This document shows positions 33,655 to 42,846 of a stretch of DNA of 64,000 bases, one piece after another. A program made the translations under genes and the position numbers. Below the pieces are notes generated by a model. That model made no database searches, was not told the origin of the DNA, and saw nothing but the letters and a program-made list of their open reading frames with translations. Numbering within the stretch: the stretch's first letter is position 1; every line of letters begins with the position of its first letter. The stretch lies in assembly GCF_000820765.1 (NCBI RefSeq), contig NZ_CCYH01000048.1, positions 1-64,000 on the forward strand. The letters are read 5' to 3'. The DNA comes from Candidatus Soleaferrea massiliensis AP7. GTDB taxonomy: Bacteria; Bacillota; Clostridia; Oscillospirales; Ruminococcaceae.

Positions 33655-34345
33655 CATAGTGGCAGTTACTTCTTTGCCGGCCAAAGAAGTAACCAAGAAA
33701 GGCCGTTCAAGGGGGCCATGCAGTGTGCCGCTTAGGACCAGATGGCCCCCTTGAAAATCCCCTCAGATATCCCGTTTTCTGCTTCGGCCGCCTGCGGGCG
33801 GCGTTTTGCTTTTGGCTGGGTGGTTGGGCATACCTAGCAGCGGACGATTTCCCGGTTACAAGTTGTGCATATGGTACCCCAATACCTTGGCTGGTTCGTA
33901 GATTGACATCAGCTACTGATGACATTATGCCATCTTCGAAGAAGCATCTTACGGGTAATTCTACAGGGATTCAAGATTCTAAGACAGGCACGTCGGGCAA
34001 CCACCCTGTTTATTTAGAGCACCGAACGAAACCTTTACCACACAGTATAGTGCAGATCAATTGTCCCTATGGATTCGGAATACGGGGCGAACGGAAATAT
34101 AAATATGACCAACCATAAAGCGGACGTCCGAACCCAGCGAACACTGCACCTCCTCGCCCCAAAGAAAATTAGGACGGGCAGAGGGGGTTTCCAAAGGGGG
34201 AATGACGTCCATTCTCACTCTTCCGAAGCGGCATTCCCCCTTTGGCGGCCTTTCTTGGTTCTTCTTTGGCCGCGCAAAGAAGAACGTCCACTTTGCCAAG
34301 TGGTTCTTGGCAAACAAAAGAAAACCGCTGCGCTGCAGCAAAATA
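33655..34345. repeat. Composite dispersed repeat (types A and B), copy 3
   Basis: Block A (33655 to about 33970) in direct orientation is followed by block B in reverse. The whole is the inverted counterpart of 27290-27990. The palindromes GGTTACTTCTTTG/CAAAGAAGTAACC and AAGGGGGCCAT/ATGGCCCCCTT are intact. Confidence 0.8.
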
Positions 34346-34360
34346 TCCAGCCATAACAAC

Positions 34361-34392
34361 AAAAAGCGCCCGGGACAGACCGTCCCGGGCGC
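34361..34392 (-). terminator. Terminator of the mreB-like gene
   Basis: On the minus strand GCGCCCGGGAC pairs with GTCCCGGGCGC, followed by TTTTT. Confidence 0.9.
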
Positions 34393-34413
34393 GGATTTTC
34401 GCATGATTTTAAT

Positions 34414-35427
34414 TTAATATTGATGGGTGGAAGGAGTGATGAACCCATCCACCAGACTGTCCAGAAATTCGAAGCATTTTCCGGTTCCCAGCGCAACGCA
34501 GTTGATCGGATCCTCCGCGATGGTGGTGTGGATCTTGGTGCGCTCTGAAATCAGCCGGTCCAATCCGCCGATGAGCGCGCCGCCGCCGGTCAGGATCGCG
34601 CCGTTCGTATAGATGTCTCCAACCAGCTCCGGAGGCGTGCGTTCCAGCACCCCATGCACAGCGTGCGCGATGACCTCGGCCGGCTCCTTGAGCACATCAT
34701 AAAGCTCGTCGGTGCAGATCGTGATCTTCTGCGGCAATCCGGTGATCAGATTGCGGCCCTTGATGTCGATCTGCCTGTTCTCATGCTCCACATAGACATT
34801 GCCGATCTCCCGCTTGACCATCTCGGCCATCTTTTCGCCAACGACCAGGTTGTACTCGCTCTTCATATATTTGATGATCGAGCTGTCGAATTTGTTTCCG
34901 GCAGTCTTGATGGAGGTTTCGGTAACGATGCCGTTGAGGGAGATCACCGAAATGTCGGTCGTACCGCCGCCGATATCGATGATCATGACGCCGTTCGGTT
35001 TGGAGATGTCAATGCCCGCGCCGATGGCTGCCGCGACAGGCTCCTTGATCAGGTAAACCCTGCGCGCGCCGGACTGGGTGGCCGCATCCACAACGGCGTT
35101 GGATTCCACGTTGGTGATAACGGAAGGAACGCAGATGGCAACCCGTGGCTTGATGACGGAATTGCCGTAGACCTTGCGCATAAAATATTTGATCATATGT
35201 TCGGTCAGCTTGTAGTCCGAGATGACGCCGTCGGAAAGCGGCTTGATCGCCTTGATGGTGCTTGGGGTGCGTCCAAGCATGACATATGCGTCCTGCCCGA
35301 CGCTGAGCACCTCCTCGGTTCCCGATTTAATTGCCACTACCGAGGGTTCGCTGAGTACAATCTCATTATTCATGGAGATGATCACCGTTGTCGTGCCCAA
35401 ATCGATGCCAATATCTAATGCTGCCAT
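34414..35427 (-). CDS. MreB/Mbl-type rod-shape actin homologue
   Basis: The 337-residue cytoskeletal ATPase shows the actin-fold signatures: phosphate 1 IGIDLGTTTVII, connect 1 YLIKEPVAAAIGAG, phosphate 2 IIDIGGGTTDISV and adenosine loop AILTGGGALIGGL. It forms filaments under the membrane that guide lateral wall synthesis. The start at 35427 follows GGGAGGATACT. No mreC/mreD genes are adjacent, so this is a stand-alone MreB-like or Mbl paralogue. Which of the two it is cannot be resolved from sequence alone. Confidence 0.9.
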   Translation of the reverse strand: MAALDIGIDLGTTTVIISMNNEIVLSEPSVVAIKSGTEEVLSVGQDAYVMLGRTPSTIKAIKPLSDGVISDYKLTEHMIKYFMRKVYGNSVIKPRVAICVPSVITNVESNAVVDAATQSGARRVYLIKEPVAAAIGAGIDISKPNGVMIIDIGGGTTDISVISLNGIVTETSIKTAGNKFDSSIIKYMKSEYNLVVGEKMAEMVKREIGNVYVEHENRQIDIKGRNLITGLPQKITICTDELYDVLKEPAEVIAHAVHGVLERTPPELVGDIYTNGAILTGGGALIGGLDRLISERTKIHTTIAEDPINCVALGTGKCFEFLDSLVDGFITPSTHQY

Positions 35428-35489
35428 AGTATCCTCCCGATCTTCCGTCATAATGTATCGGAACGCCCGGCTGCGGACGATCCACGCTT

Positions 35490-35518
35490 ATTATAGTATA
35501 GAATGGCTTTTTTTACAA
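35490..35518 (-). promoter_or_regulatory. Sigma-A promoter of the mreB-like gene
   Basis: On the minus strand TTGTAA (35513-35518), 17-bp spacer, TATAAT (35490-35495). Confidence 0.75.
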
Positions 35519-35725
35519 TATACATTTAAATTCTAAAGCATAGATGAGAAAAAAATATAAAAAAGATGTGTACGTTATCAAAACAAATCATTTTTTGACA
35601 AATGAATATCCAAGGGATAAAATGTCAGGGCGATATCATATTTTGTTAACAAAAAGATGGTGCATTTTGTGCGTTTTTTATGATATAATCCACAAAGAAA
35701 ACGATGCGGAAAGGGAGGGATGTTT

Positions 35726-36778
35726 GTGACCGGCTTTAAAGAGAAGACACAGCCGTTTACCGAGCGGCCGGAAAGCTTACAGAACGATTCCTCCAATGTA
35801 TGCGGCTACGGCTTCACGCCGCCGCCGAAGGATGTCATTGAAAAACGGAATCTGCGGTATACCGGCAACATGATCGGCTTTGTCGTGGTGATCAGCTTCG
35901 GGCTGATGCAGATCATGCCGGGGACGCTGCAGGCCATTGCAGGCTCTTTTGTGGAGGGAAGCATCCGGTCGAACGCGTTTGCCGTACAGCTGCTGAACAT
36001 GTGTTCCTATCTGCTGTGCCTGCTGACGCCGTTCTTATTGTATGCCGTGCTGATGAAATTCCCGCTGCGGACCGGCATCCATTACCGAAAGCCCGATTTC
36101 GGCGTGGCGGTTCCGGCCATGCTGATCGGCTTGGGCGTATCGATGGTCGGCACCACCTTTTCATCGATGCTTTCGGGAATTTTTTCATGGTTCCGGCTTG
36201 TGCCGATCACGCCGAACTTCTCGACGCCGACCGGCTTTGACGCGAGCACGGTGCTGTACATCATCAACATCGCCATCCTGCCCGCGCTGGTCGAGGAGCT
36301 GATCTTCCGCGGCATCATCATGCAGACCCTGCGGAAATTTGGAGACGGTTTCGCGCTGCTGGTGTCGTCGGTGGTGTTTGCGGTGATGCACCGCAACCTT
36401 GTGCAGGGGCCGAACGCCTTTTTGATGGGACTGGTCATCGGCTACTTTGTGATGTACACCGGATCGATCTGGACCGGCGTTCTGATGCACTTCATCAACA
36501 ACGGTTTGACCGTGGCCATCACGCTGCTGATGCTGGTTCTGGACCCGCGCACGGCGACCATTGTGGAAAATGTCATCTATCTGCTGTACATCGTCGCGGG
36601 CGTGCTGGCGGCGCTGTATCTGGCGAGACGGTATAAAAATATGTTTACCCTGCGGCGGTCAAAGACCGAGCTTGGGGAAAGGCAGAAGTGCCGGACGCTG
36701 TTTTTGACCTTCGGCATGCTGCTCGCCGGCGTGATGACCATTGTGCTGACAGCAGGCTATTTTCAAAGATTATCCTGA
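35726..36778 (+). CDS. CPBP-family intramembrane protease
   Basis: The 350-residue protein has about eight membrane segments. The CPBP/Abi motifs are present: VEELIFRG (EExxxR), FAVMHRN and the second His motif LMHFINNG. Relatives include CAAX prenyl protease 2 and bacteriocin self-immunity proteins; the substrate here is unknown. GTG at 35726 lies 7 nt after GGAGG. An ATG at 35720 is too close to the site. TATAAT around 35683 gives a likely promoter. The gene is not in an evident operon. Confidence 0.85.
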   Translation: MTGFKEKTQPFTERPESLQNDSSNVCGYGFTPPPKDVIEKRNLRYTGNMIGFVVVISFGLMQIMPGTLQAIAGSFVEGSIRSNAFAVQLLNMCSYLLCLLTPFLLYAVLMKFPLRTGIHYRKPDFGVAVPAMLIGLGVSMVGTTFSSMLSGIFSWFRLVPITPNFSTPTGFDASTVLYIINIAILPALVEELIFRGIIMQTLRKFGDGFALLVSSVVFAVMHRNLVQGPNAFLMGLVIGYFVMYTGSIWTGVLMHFINNGLTVAITLLMLVLDPRTATIVENVIYLLYIVAGVLAALYLARRYKNMFTLRRSKTELGERQKCRTLFLTFGMLLAGVMTIVLTAGYFQRLS

Positions 36779-37292
36779 CACGCCGTTGCAGCCTGGGCCG
36801 ACAAGTTTGACGGTGGAATGATATCATAAAGGGATGCGCCCGCAGAGATGTGCTTGGATTTGGTCTGCTGATCTGTTAAACAGTGCTGCGGCCTGTGCGC
36901 ACAGGCACGGTTTGGACTGCCGGCGGTAAACCGGAGAAATGTCCGCCCAGACCGCGGGATGCGCGCACAGCAGTACGATTGGTTTATTACGTCGTGGGTC
37001 TCTTTTTTTATCTATACAGCGGCATCGGTAAACACAGAAATCGTTGTTTTCCGCGTGTCGAAGTGGGCAGCGTTGCGCCGACGGCGGCTGCCGGATCGCA
37101 AGGGTCTGTCCTTAGCCGCTCCGCTGCGGTGGGAAATGACGAGGATCATAGCGTTGACGTTTTTTTGTATGGACAGGAAAGATGCTGTCGTTGCGTCAAG
37201 AAAGACTGCAGATGCGGTTGAATTTCAGATCCGTACAGCATTTTCGGAAGAACAGGAAAGGGTGAACAGGGATCGAACAGGATCAGCTCTTT
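36779..37292. other. Intergenic region before tadA
   Basis: About 510 bp with no supported gene. I looked for a signal-recognition-particle RNA, which often sits near tadA in Firmicutes, and did not find its conserved tetraloop region. Confidence 0.35.
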
Positions 37293-37778
37293 ATGAAGCT
37301 TGCCATAGAGGAAGCAAAGAAAGCGTATGCCATCGGGGAAGTGCCCATCGGCGCGGTGGTTGTCCGGGACGGCGCGGTCGTCTCAGCCGGGTATAACCGG
37401 CGCGAAACCGACAAAAACGCACTGTACCACGCGGAGATACTCGCAATTGACGAAGCCTGCCAGAAGCTGGGCGGATGGCGGCTGCACCAGTGCGATCTGT
37501 ATGTCACGCTGGAACCCTGCCCAATGTGTGCCGGCGCGATGATAGGCGCCCGGATCAAGCGGGTAATCTTCGGTGCGTATGATCCCAAGGGCGGCGCCTG
37601 CGGCTCGGTGACCGGGCTGTTTGAACTGCCGTTCAACCATAAGCCCGAACTGATTGGCGGGGTGCTTGAGGAAGAATGCGCCTCTCTGCTGACCTCCTTT
37701 TTCAAGGAACTGCGCAGTCGATTGGACGAAAGAAAAAAAGAGAAGCAAGCTTGGTCGGCATCGCCCGCTGCGGACTGA
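37293..37778 (+). CDS. tadA: tRNA-specific adenosine deaminase
   Basis: The 161-residue enzyme converts A34 of tRNA-Arg(ACG) to inosine. The zinc site motifs HAEILAI and PCPMCAGA are present, as are VPIGAVVV and GACGS. The annotated ATG at 37293 leaves the first helix short. The codons immediately upstream (EQDQLF) also fit the family, but no ATG, GTG or TTG is available before an in-frame stop at 37263. An unusual start codon or simple N-terminal variation is therefore possible. The gene stands alone. Confidence 0.93.
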   Translation: MKLAIEEAKKAYAIGEVPIGAVVVRDGAVVSAGYNRRETDKNALYHAEILAIDEACQKLGGWRLHQCDLYVTLEPCPMCAGAMIGARIKRVIFGAYDPKGGACGSVTGLFELPFNHKPELIGGVLEEECASLLTSFFKELRSRLDERKKEKQAWSASPAAD

Positions 37779-38609
37779 ACTGTCATGGCTGACTTGTCCG
37801 TCAGGTGGACATCCTGTATGGCAGCGAGATGAAGCAGCGGACTGGATAAAGCATTGGGGATTCCCGGATAAGTGTTTATATTCAAGAATATGAATATTCG
37901 TGCACAACAGTTTGCTGGAACGAGGGATTGTACGCTGTGTGTCCTGCTTGGTTTTTGCATCCCCTCACATGTCTTTTCTGAAAGGCAGTAAACCGTTTCG
38001 TCTGCTGCAAAATCAATGTGATAAATAAACATAAAGACACCTGGGATAAATCTAATAGATTTATCCCAGGTGTCTTTATGTTGGAAACCACTGGACATGC
38101 CTGCGGCCCTTGTCAGCATTGAGCTAAAAGAATGACAATTATAATAGTTTATTGCGTCTGACAGTAAATCCATACATAACTGCTTTAGCAGCAGTAAATG
38201 CAATACGGTCTGGCAAACAGATTCCGTGTCGGTTTCCCTGTAAGCAAACAGATAAGCGGTAAATTCCACCGATTCATCAGGATTTGGTGGAGAAAGAGGG
38301 CTTTTAAAGGTTATACAACCTGTAGAATGTTGAAAACCCAGTGGAAAGTGTTTAAAACTGATGTGAAAAGTGCGGAAAAACAAGCTTTTTACGCTGATTT
38401 TCTTCGTTGAATTCATCTGTGTTGAAAAAAAGCGATAAACGTTGATCATCGCGTAAAAGGTAAATATATGAATTTGCCGTGGAAGATTATGAAATCCAGC
38501 ATGAAGTTTGTGAAGCGATCCTTCAAGCATCCGCGCCGAAAAATCGATGAATATCGACCGGATATTTGTGCAAAAGGAACTTCTTTTGTCCGATTTTCAT
38601 AATAACGCT
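37779..38609. other. Intergenic region between tadA and the NCS2 permease
   Basis: About 830 bp without a supported gene. The main feature is the large palindrome at 38029-38080. The frame at 38198-38410 shows no family resemblance. Confidence 0.35.
38029..38080. terminator. Long symmetric terminator-like palindrome
   Basis: CATAAAGACACCTGGGATAA is mirrored across a short loop (ATCTAATAGAT). It lies 250 bp past tadA. A/T ends on both sides allow termination in either direction. Confidence 0.6.
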
Positions 38610-38638
38610 TGCATTTTGGGCAAATCTTTAATATACTA
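38610..38638 (+). promoter_or_regulatory. Promoter of the NCS2 permease
   Basis: TTGCAT (38610-38615), 17-bp spacer, TATACT (38633-38638). Confidence 0.65.
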
Positions 38639-38644
38639 TCCTTA

Positions 38645-38780
38645 GGTTGTCCCAGGACAACACAAATGAACGATTCATGTACGAAAATGACCGCAATGAT
38701 ATCCGGAAGGCACAGGATTTATACTGGATGTCATAACGGCCCTTTTGGTATGTGAAAAAATTTTTGAGAGGGGTTTTAGG
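38645..38780 (+). promoter_or_regulatory. Structured 5' leader of the NCS2 permease
   Basis: The 135-nt leader holds three stems in a row: GTTGTCC/GGACAAC, TGAACGATTCA, and ATGATATCC/GGATGTCAT (38694-38735). Purine permeases are often riboswitch-controlled, but I do not see the purine aptamer consensus, so the regulatory class is unknown. Confidence 0.35.
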
Positions 38781-40202
38781 ATGTTGGATCGTTTCTTCAA
38801 GCTGAAAGAAAACGGCACAAATGTCAGGACAGAGATTGTCGCAGGACTTACCACCTTCTTTACGATGTCCTACATCATCTTTGTCAATCCGACCATGCTG
38901 TCCGCAACCGGAATGAGTTGGGGCGGCGTATTTGTTTCGACCATACTGGCGGCGGTAGTCGGAACACTGATCATGGGACTCTATGCAAACATCCCGTATG
39001 CGCAGGCATCGGGAATGGGACTCAATGCGTTCTTTACCTTTACGGTCTGTTTTGGACTGGGCTTTTCCTGGCAGCAGGCTTTGGCGCTGGTCATCATCTG
39101 CGGTGTATTGAATATCATCGTGACGGTGACAAAGGTCAGAAAGCAGTTGATTCTGGCCATTCCAAAATCCCTGCAGAAGGCCATTGGCGGTGGTATCGGC
39201 CTGTTCATCGCCTATATCGGCATCAAAAACGCGCATTTCATCGACTTTACAACCGATCCGCAGAATGTTGTCGCCACACTGGAGGACGGCACGGTCGTCT
39301 CGAACAGCGGCATTGTCCCGGCGCTTTCGAACTTTACCGAGGCGATTGCGGTTGTCGCGGCCCTCGGCCTGGCCATCACGATTATCCTGATGGTGTTGAA
39401 GGTCAAGGGCGCGATTTTGATCGGCATCATCGCGACCACCATTGTTGCGATTCCGTTCGGACTCGTTACAATGCCGGAAAAGATCTTCGACATCAGCTCG
39501 GTCGCGGCGATTCAGGACACGGCGTTCCAGGCGTTTACGCCGGAGGGCTTCGGTTCGCTGTTCAACAACATTGAAAAGGTTCCGCTGGTCATTCTGACGG
39601 TCTTTATCTTCAGTTTGAGCGATATGTTCGATACGATCGGCACCTTTATCGGCACCGGCAGAAAATCCGGCATCTTCTCCGAAGAGGAAGAGAAGAAGCT
39701 GATGGATGGCAAGGGCCTTAAATCGAGAATTGAAAAGGGACTGCTGGCGGACTCCATCGCTACGATGACCGGCGGTATTCTGGGAACCTCGAACGTCACC
39801 ACCTATGTCGAAAGCTCCGCGGGCATCGGCGTGGGCGGACGCACCGGTCTGACCGCCGTGGTTGTGGCGATCCTGTTCCTGCTGTGTCTGCCGTTTGCTC
39901 CGCTGTTCGGCATGGTGCCGGCGGCGGCGACCGCACCGGCGCTGATTGTCGTCGGCATTTTGATGATGAGCTCGATCAAGGATATTGACTGGCACGATTT
40001 CAGTGTCGCGGCGCCGGCCTTCCTGACCGTGGCCATGATGCCGTTTGCTTATTCCATCTCCTATGGTCTGGGCATCGGCTTCATCTTCTACTGCATCATC
40101 AAGCTGTTCACCGGCAAGGCCAAGGAGCTGCATCCGATCTTTATCGGCGCGACGGCGCTGTTCCTGATCAACTTTATCATCATGGGTGTTATGAATCTGT
40201 AG
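38781..40202 (+). CDS. NCS2-family purine (guanine/hypoxanthine) permease
   Basis: The 473-residue membrane protein belongs to the AzgA/PbuG branch. It has the N-terminal NVRTEIVAGLTTFFTMSYIIFVNP, GMGLNAFFTF, about 13 membrane segments, and the family segments FIFSLSDMFDTIGTFIG and SSAGIGVGGRTGLTA. It probably imports guanine and hypoxanthine with protons for purine salvage. The ATG at 38781 has GAGAGGGG 8 nt upstream. It is a single-gene unit between its own promoter and the terminator at 40222. Confidence 0.92.
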   Translation: MLDRFFKLKENGTNVRTEIVAGLTTFFTMSYIIFVNPTMLSATGMSWGGVFVSTILAAVVGTLIMGLYANIPYAQASGMGLNAFFTFTVCFGLGFSWQQALALVIICGVLNIIVTVTKVRKQLILAIPKSLQKAIGGGIGLFIAYIGIKNAHFIDFTTDPQNVVATLEDGTVVSNSGIVPALSNFTEAIAVVAALGLAITIILMVLKVKGAILIGIIATTIVAIPFGLVTMPEKIFDISSVAAIQDTAFQAFTPEGFGSLFNNIEKVPLVILTVFIFSLSDMFDTIGTFIGTGRKSGIFSEEEEKKLMDGKGLKSRIEKGLLADSIATMTGGILGTSNVTTYVESSAGIGVGGRTGLTAVVVAILFLLCLPFAPLFGMVPAAATAPALIVVGILMMSSIKDIDWHDFSVAAPAFLTVAMMPFAYSISYGLGIGFIFYCIIKLFTGKAKELHPIFIGATALFLINFIIMGVMNL

Positions 40203-40221
40203 AATCGGTTTCGTTCATAAA

Positions 40222-40262
40222 AAAAGTGGTGCTGTCCCGGTTTTGGGACAGCACCACTTTTG
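40222..40262 (+). terminator. NCS2 permease terminator
   Basis: AAAAGTGGTGCTGTCCC pairs with GGGACAGCACCACTTTT around GGTTTT. Confidence 0.92.
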
Positions 40263-40289
40263 CTATAGGAATTTTGTTATGACTACGTA

Positions 40290-40407
40290 TTCTCTGTGAC
40301 ACAGCGGTTTTACGCTGTTTGCCAAGTGTCACTTGGCTGGGTGGGTTGCTCCGCTGTGACACAGCGGCTTTACTGTGTTTGCCAAGACACCTTGGCTGTG
40401 TGGTCGT
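40290..40407. repeat. Two tandem repeats of about 57 bp
   Basis: Each unit reads TGTGACACAGCGG, TTTAC, GTGTTTGCCAAG and CACTTGGCTG-like. They directly precede dispersed repeat copy 4, and similar short segments precede copy 3, so they may belong to that element. Confidence 0.5.
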
Positions 40408-40650
40408 TACTTCTTTGCCGGCCAAAGAAGTAACCAAGAAAGGCCGTTCAAGGGGGCCATGCAGTGTGCCGCTTAGGGCCAGATGGCCCCCTTGAAAATC
40501 CCCTCTGATATTCCATTGTCTGCTTCGGCCGCCTGCGGGCGGCGTTTTGCTTTTGGCTGAGTGGTTGGGCACAGCTAGCAGCGGACACTTCTCTGGTTAC
40601 AGGTTTCTTTCATGGTACCCCAATACCTTGGCTGGGACGGATGTTGACCT
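40408..40650. repeat. Dispersed repeat, type A, copy 4
   Basis: Starts with GTTACTTCTTTGCCGGCC, contains the AAGGGGGCCATG/ATGGCCCCCTTG hairpin and the CCTGCGGGCGGCG segment, and ends at CCTTGGCTGG. It is the shortest copy and lacks the B block. Confidence 0.75.
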
Positions 40651-40710
40651 TTACATTCTATATTCTTTCTCCTTTCAAAATTGGAAGCATTTTAACAATC
40701 TTTGCGTTCA

Positions 40711-41202
40711 TTAATTTACACCACTTTCTTCTATCAAAAAAAGGTTGATAACATGTACTCCTTTCGACTTTGCATATCGAACAGTATAAGCTGTCCCTCC
40801 CATATCGCGCCGCAAGTAACAGATACAATGCCCGCTGTGGTCTACCAGATACCGATTTCGCTGATGCATACAGCCCCTGTAATATTGATCTGCCAGATAG
40901 ACCACCTTATCCGCTCGAGAAAGAATTGCATCATAGATTTGCTTATCCTTCTGATTCCACCTTTGGGTTTGGTCACGACACGGCAAGACTAAAATCAGTC
41001 GAATCTGTGGGTGTCTCTCTCTCATTTTTAAAACAACCTGAGCCGCAATGGTATCGAATCCCTGTGCCCCACCAGCACCAAAATAGCATACACCTTCACA
41101 TATTAGTTTTTCCACCTCATATTCAAGCAGCCTTACTATGCCAGCCGTGTCTCCCTCTGAAATATCACGATGCCCTGTAAAACAACAAGTTTGTTCTTTC
41201 AT
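40711..41202 (-). CDS. SLOG-family (DUF1273, YspA-like) nucleotide-binding protein
   Basis: The 163-residue Rossmannoid protein has the family start CCFTGHR, the glycine motif FGAGGAQGFDTIAA, LPCRDQ and DMGGTAYTVRYA near the end. The SLOG superfamily is proposed to bind nucleotide-derived ligands and is often linked to stress or conflict systems. GGAGG lies 9 nt before the ATG. It is divergent from a small XRE regulator at 41311, and two candidate operators lie between them, so the pair is probably one regulated module. The exact ligand is unknown. Confidence 0.82.
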   Translation of the reverse strand: MKEQTCCFTGHRDISEGDTAGIVRLLEYEVEKLICEGVCYFGAGGAQGFDTIAAQVVLKMRERHPQIRLILVLPCRDQTQRWNQKDKQIYDAILSRADKVVYLADQYYRGCMHQRNRYLVDHSGHCICYLRRDMGGTAYTVRYAKSKGVHVINLFLIEESGVN

Positions 41203-41219
41203 ATATTCACGCCTCCATA

Positions 41220-41264
41220 TTTGGTAATACTAAAATTAATTCTATTATATTTGGTATTGCCAAA
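41220..41264. promoter_or_regulatory. Two candidate XRE operators between divergent genes
   Basis: TTTGGTAATACTAAA (41220-41234) and TTTGGTATTGCCAAA (41250-41264) share the TTTGGTA start. The second is a clean TTTGG/CCAAA inverted repeat. Their centres are 30 bp apart. Confidence 0.55.
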
Positions 41265-41310
41265 TTTGAAAAGACCTTTTTATCTTAAAATATAGAAAAG
41301 GGGGCGTAAT

Positions 41311-41559
41311 ATGAACACTAGAAAGCTGGCGTTAGGCGACCGAAACAGAATAGGTGCCCGGGTCACTTTAATGCGTAAAAAAAGAGATATGAAACAGGTT
41401 GAGTTGCTGGCCAAGCTACAGACCGCAGGAATTGACATCAGCATTCCGGCTCTTTCGCTTCTGGAAGGTCAAAAGCGTCCGGTATCTGATTTTGAACTCT
41501 GCGCATTGGCAGATATTTTTCAGGTTTCAGCCGATTGGCTGTTAGGCCGTAAAACTTAA
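41311..41559 (+). CDS. Small XRE-family helix-turn-helix regulator
   Basis: This 82-residue protein consists of a single HTH domain (IGARVTLMRKKRDMKQVELL, then ISIPALSLLEGQKRPV and the DIFQVSADWLLG end). It is related in layout to the XRE protein at 28121 and to small regulators that tolerate an extra loop before the recognition helix. GGGGG-type site and ATG at 41311. It is probably the repressor of itself and of the divergent SLOG gene through the operators at 41220-41264. Confidence 0.82.
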   Translation: MNTRKLALGDRNRIGARVTLMRKKRDMKQVELLAKLQTAGIDISIPALSLLEGQKRPVSDFELCALADIFQVSADWLLGRKT

Positions 41560-41560
41560 A

Positions 41561-41600
41561 AAACACCGATTGAAGTTTTCTTCAAATCGGTGTTTTTTTA
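41561..41600. terminator. Bidirectional terminator
   Basis: AAAACACCGATTTGAAG-type stem (AACACCGATT/AATCGGTGTT) with A-run before and T-run after. It separates the XRE gene from the converging glycan operon. Confidence 0.85.
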
Positions 41601-41613
41601 TATAGCATTTATT

Positions 41614-42687
41614 TCAACTGGCGCTTTCGCCGTACATCTGCCGGTAATATTCTTCATATGCGCCGCTGACGATATGTGCCAGCCAATCTTCATGTTCCAA
41701 ATACCAGCGGATGGTTCGTTCCATCCCCTCTTCAAATGGAACCAGCGGCTTCCATCCAAGCTCCCGCTCGATCTTGGACGCATCGATCGCATAGCGGCGG
41801 TCGTGGCCCTTGCGGTCGGCGACATGGGTGATCAGTGCTTCGCTGACCGATGGGTCGTGCAGGCGTCGCACCGTCTCGATGATGGTTTTTACAATCTGCA
41901 GGTTTGTCCGTTCATTGCGTCCGCCGATGTTGTAGACCTCCCCGGCCCGACCGTCTAAGAGTACCCGTTCGATGGCGCGGCAGTGATCCTCCGCATACAG
42001 CCAGTCGCGCACCTGCAAGCCGTCGCCGTAGACCGGGAGCGGCTTTTTGCGCAGGCAGTTTGTGAACATCAGCGGGATCAGCTTTTCCGGGAACTGGTAC
42101 GGGCCGTAGTTGTTCGAACACCGTGTGATGCAGACCGGAAGCCCGTGTGTGTCATGATAGGCTTTGACCACCATGTCCGCGCCCGCTTTTGACGCGGCAT
42201 ACGGGCTGTGCGGGTCAAGCGGGCTCCGCTCGGTGAACACGCCGGTTTTCCCAAGCGAGCCGTAAACCTCATCGGTCGAAACCTGCAGGAATTTTACATC
42301 CGCCCGATAGCCGCCGTCCAGCTTCCAGGCATTCATGGCGGCGTCCAGCAGGCTCAGCGTGCCGCCGATGTTGGTCTGCACAAAGGCGCCGGCGTCCCGG
42401 ATGGAGCGGTCGACATGGCTTTCCGCCGCAAAATGCACGACCAGATCGATCTGCTTCTCCGCAAACAGGCTTTGCAGCAGCGTCCGGTCGCAGACATCCC
42501 CCAGCACAAATCGATAGCGCGGATCGTTCTCCACCCCGCGCAGGTTCTCCAGATTGCCGGCATAGGTCAGCTTGTCCAGATTGGTTATGCATAGGTTATC
42601 ATATTCCCTCATCAGGTACAGGATGAAATTCGAACCGATGAAGCCGGCTCCGCCGGTCACCAGCAGATGCTTGCCTGACAGGTTCAT
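41614..42687 (-). CDS. rfbB: dTDP-glucose 4,6-dehydratase
   Basis: The 357-residue short-chain dehydrogenase makes dTDP-4-keto-6-deoxyglucose. It has the NAD motif TGGAGFIGSNF, the FAAESHVDRSI segment, STDEVYGSL, and the catalytic YAASK (Tyr-X3-Lys). The start at 42687 follows AAAGGAGGAAGCGC. It is the last gene of the operon. A hairpin at about 42779-42808 (TTCCCCAATC/GATTGGGGAA) lies between it and rfbA and might tune its expression. rfbC and rfbD are absent, which agrees with use of the keto sugar by the WecE transaminase rather than for rhamnose. Confidence 0.95.
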   Translation of the reverse strand: MNLSGKHLLVTGGAGFIGSNFILYLMREYDNLCITNLDKLTYAGNLENLRGVENDPRYRFVLGDVCDRTLLQSLFAEKQIDLVVHFAAESHVDRSIRDAGAFVQTNIGGTLSLLDAAMNAWKLDGGYRADVKFLQVSTDEVYGSLGKTGVFTERSPLDPHSPYAASKAGADMVVKAYHDTHGLPVCITRCSNNYGPYQFPEKLIPLMFTNCLRKKPLPVYGDGLQVRDWLYAEDHCRAIERVLLDGRAGEVYNIGGRNERTNLQIVKTIIETVRRLHDPSVSEALITHVADRKGHDRRYAIDASKIERELGWKPLVPFEEGMERTIRWYLEHEDWLAHIVSGAYEEYYRQMYGESAS

Positions 42688-42846
42688 GCGCTTCCTCCTT
42701 TCGGTCGCTGAGATATCGTTATCTGCCATATGAAAAAATCCTGAAGACCGTTTGTTTCATAGGATGGCAGTCTTCTTGGCTTTCCCCAATCTTCGATTGG
42801 GGAAAATCGCTGCAGTCCTGATACTTCCTGTCATTGAAAAAAGCCG

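Noticed and set aside
36779..37292. Signal recognition particle RNA near tadA
   Set aside because: The conserved GGAA-type tip with its asymmetric loop was not found.
38645..38780. Purine riboswitch before the NCS2 permease
   Set aside because: The paired loops and the conserved three-way-junction core of the purine aptamer are not present.
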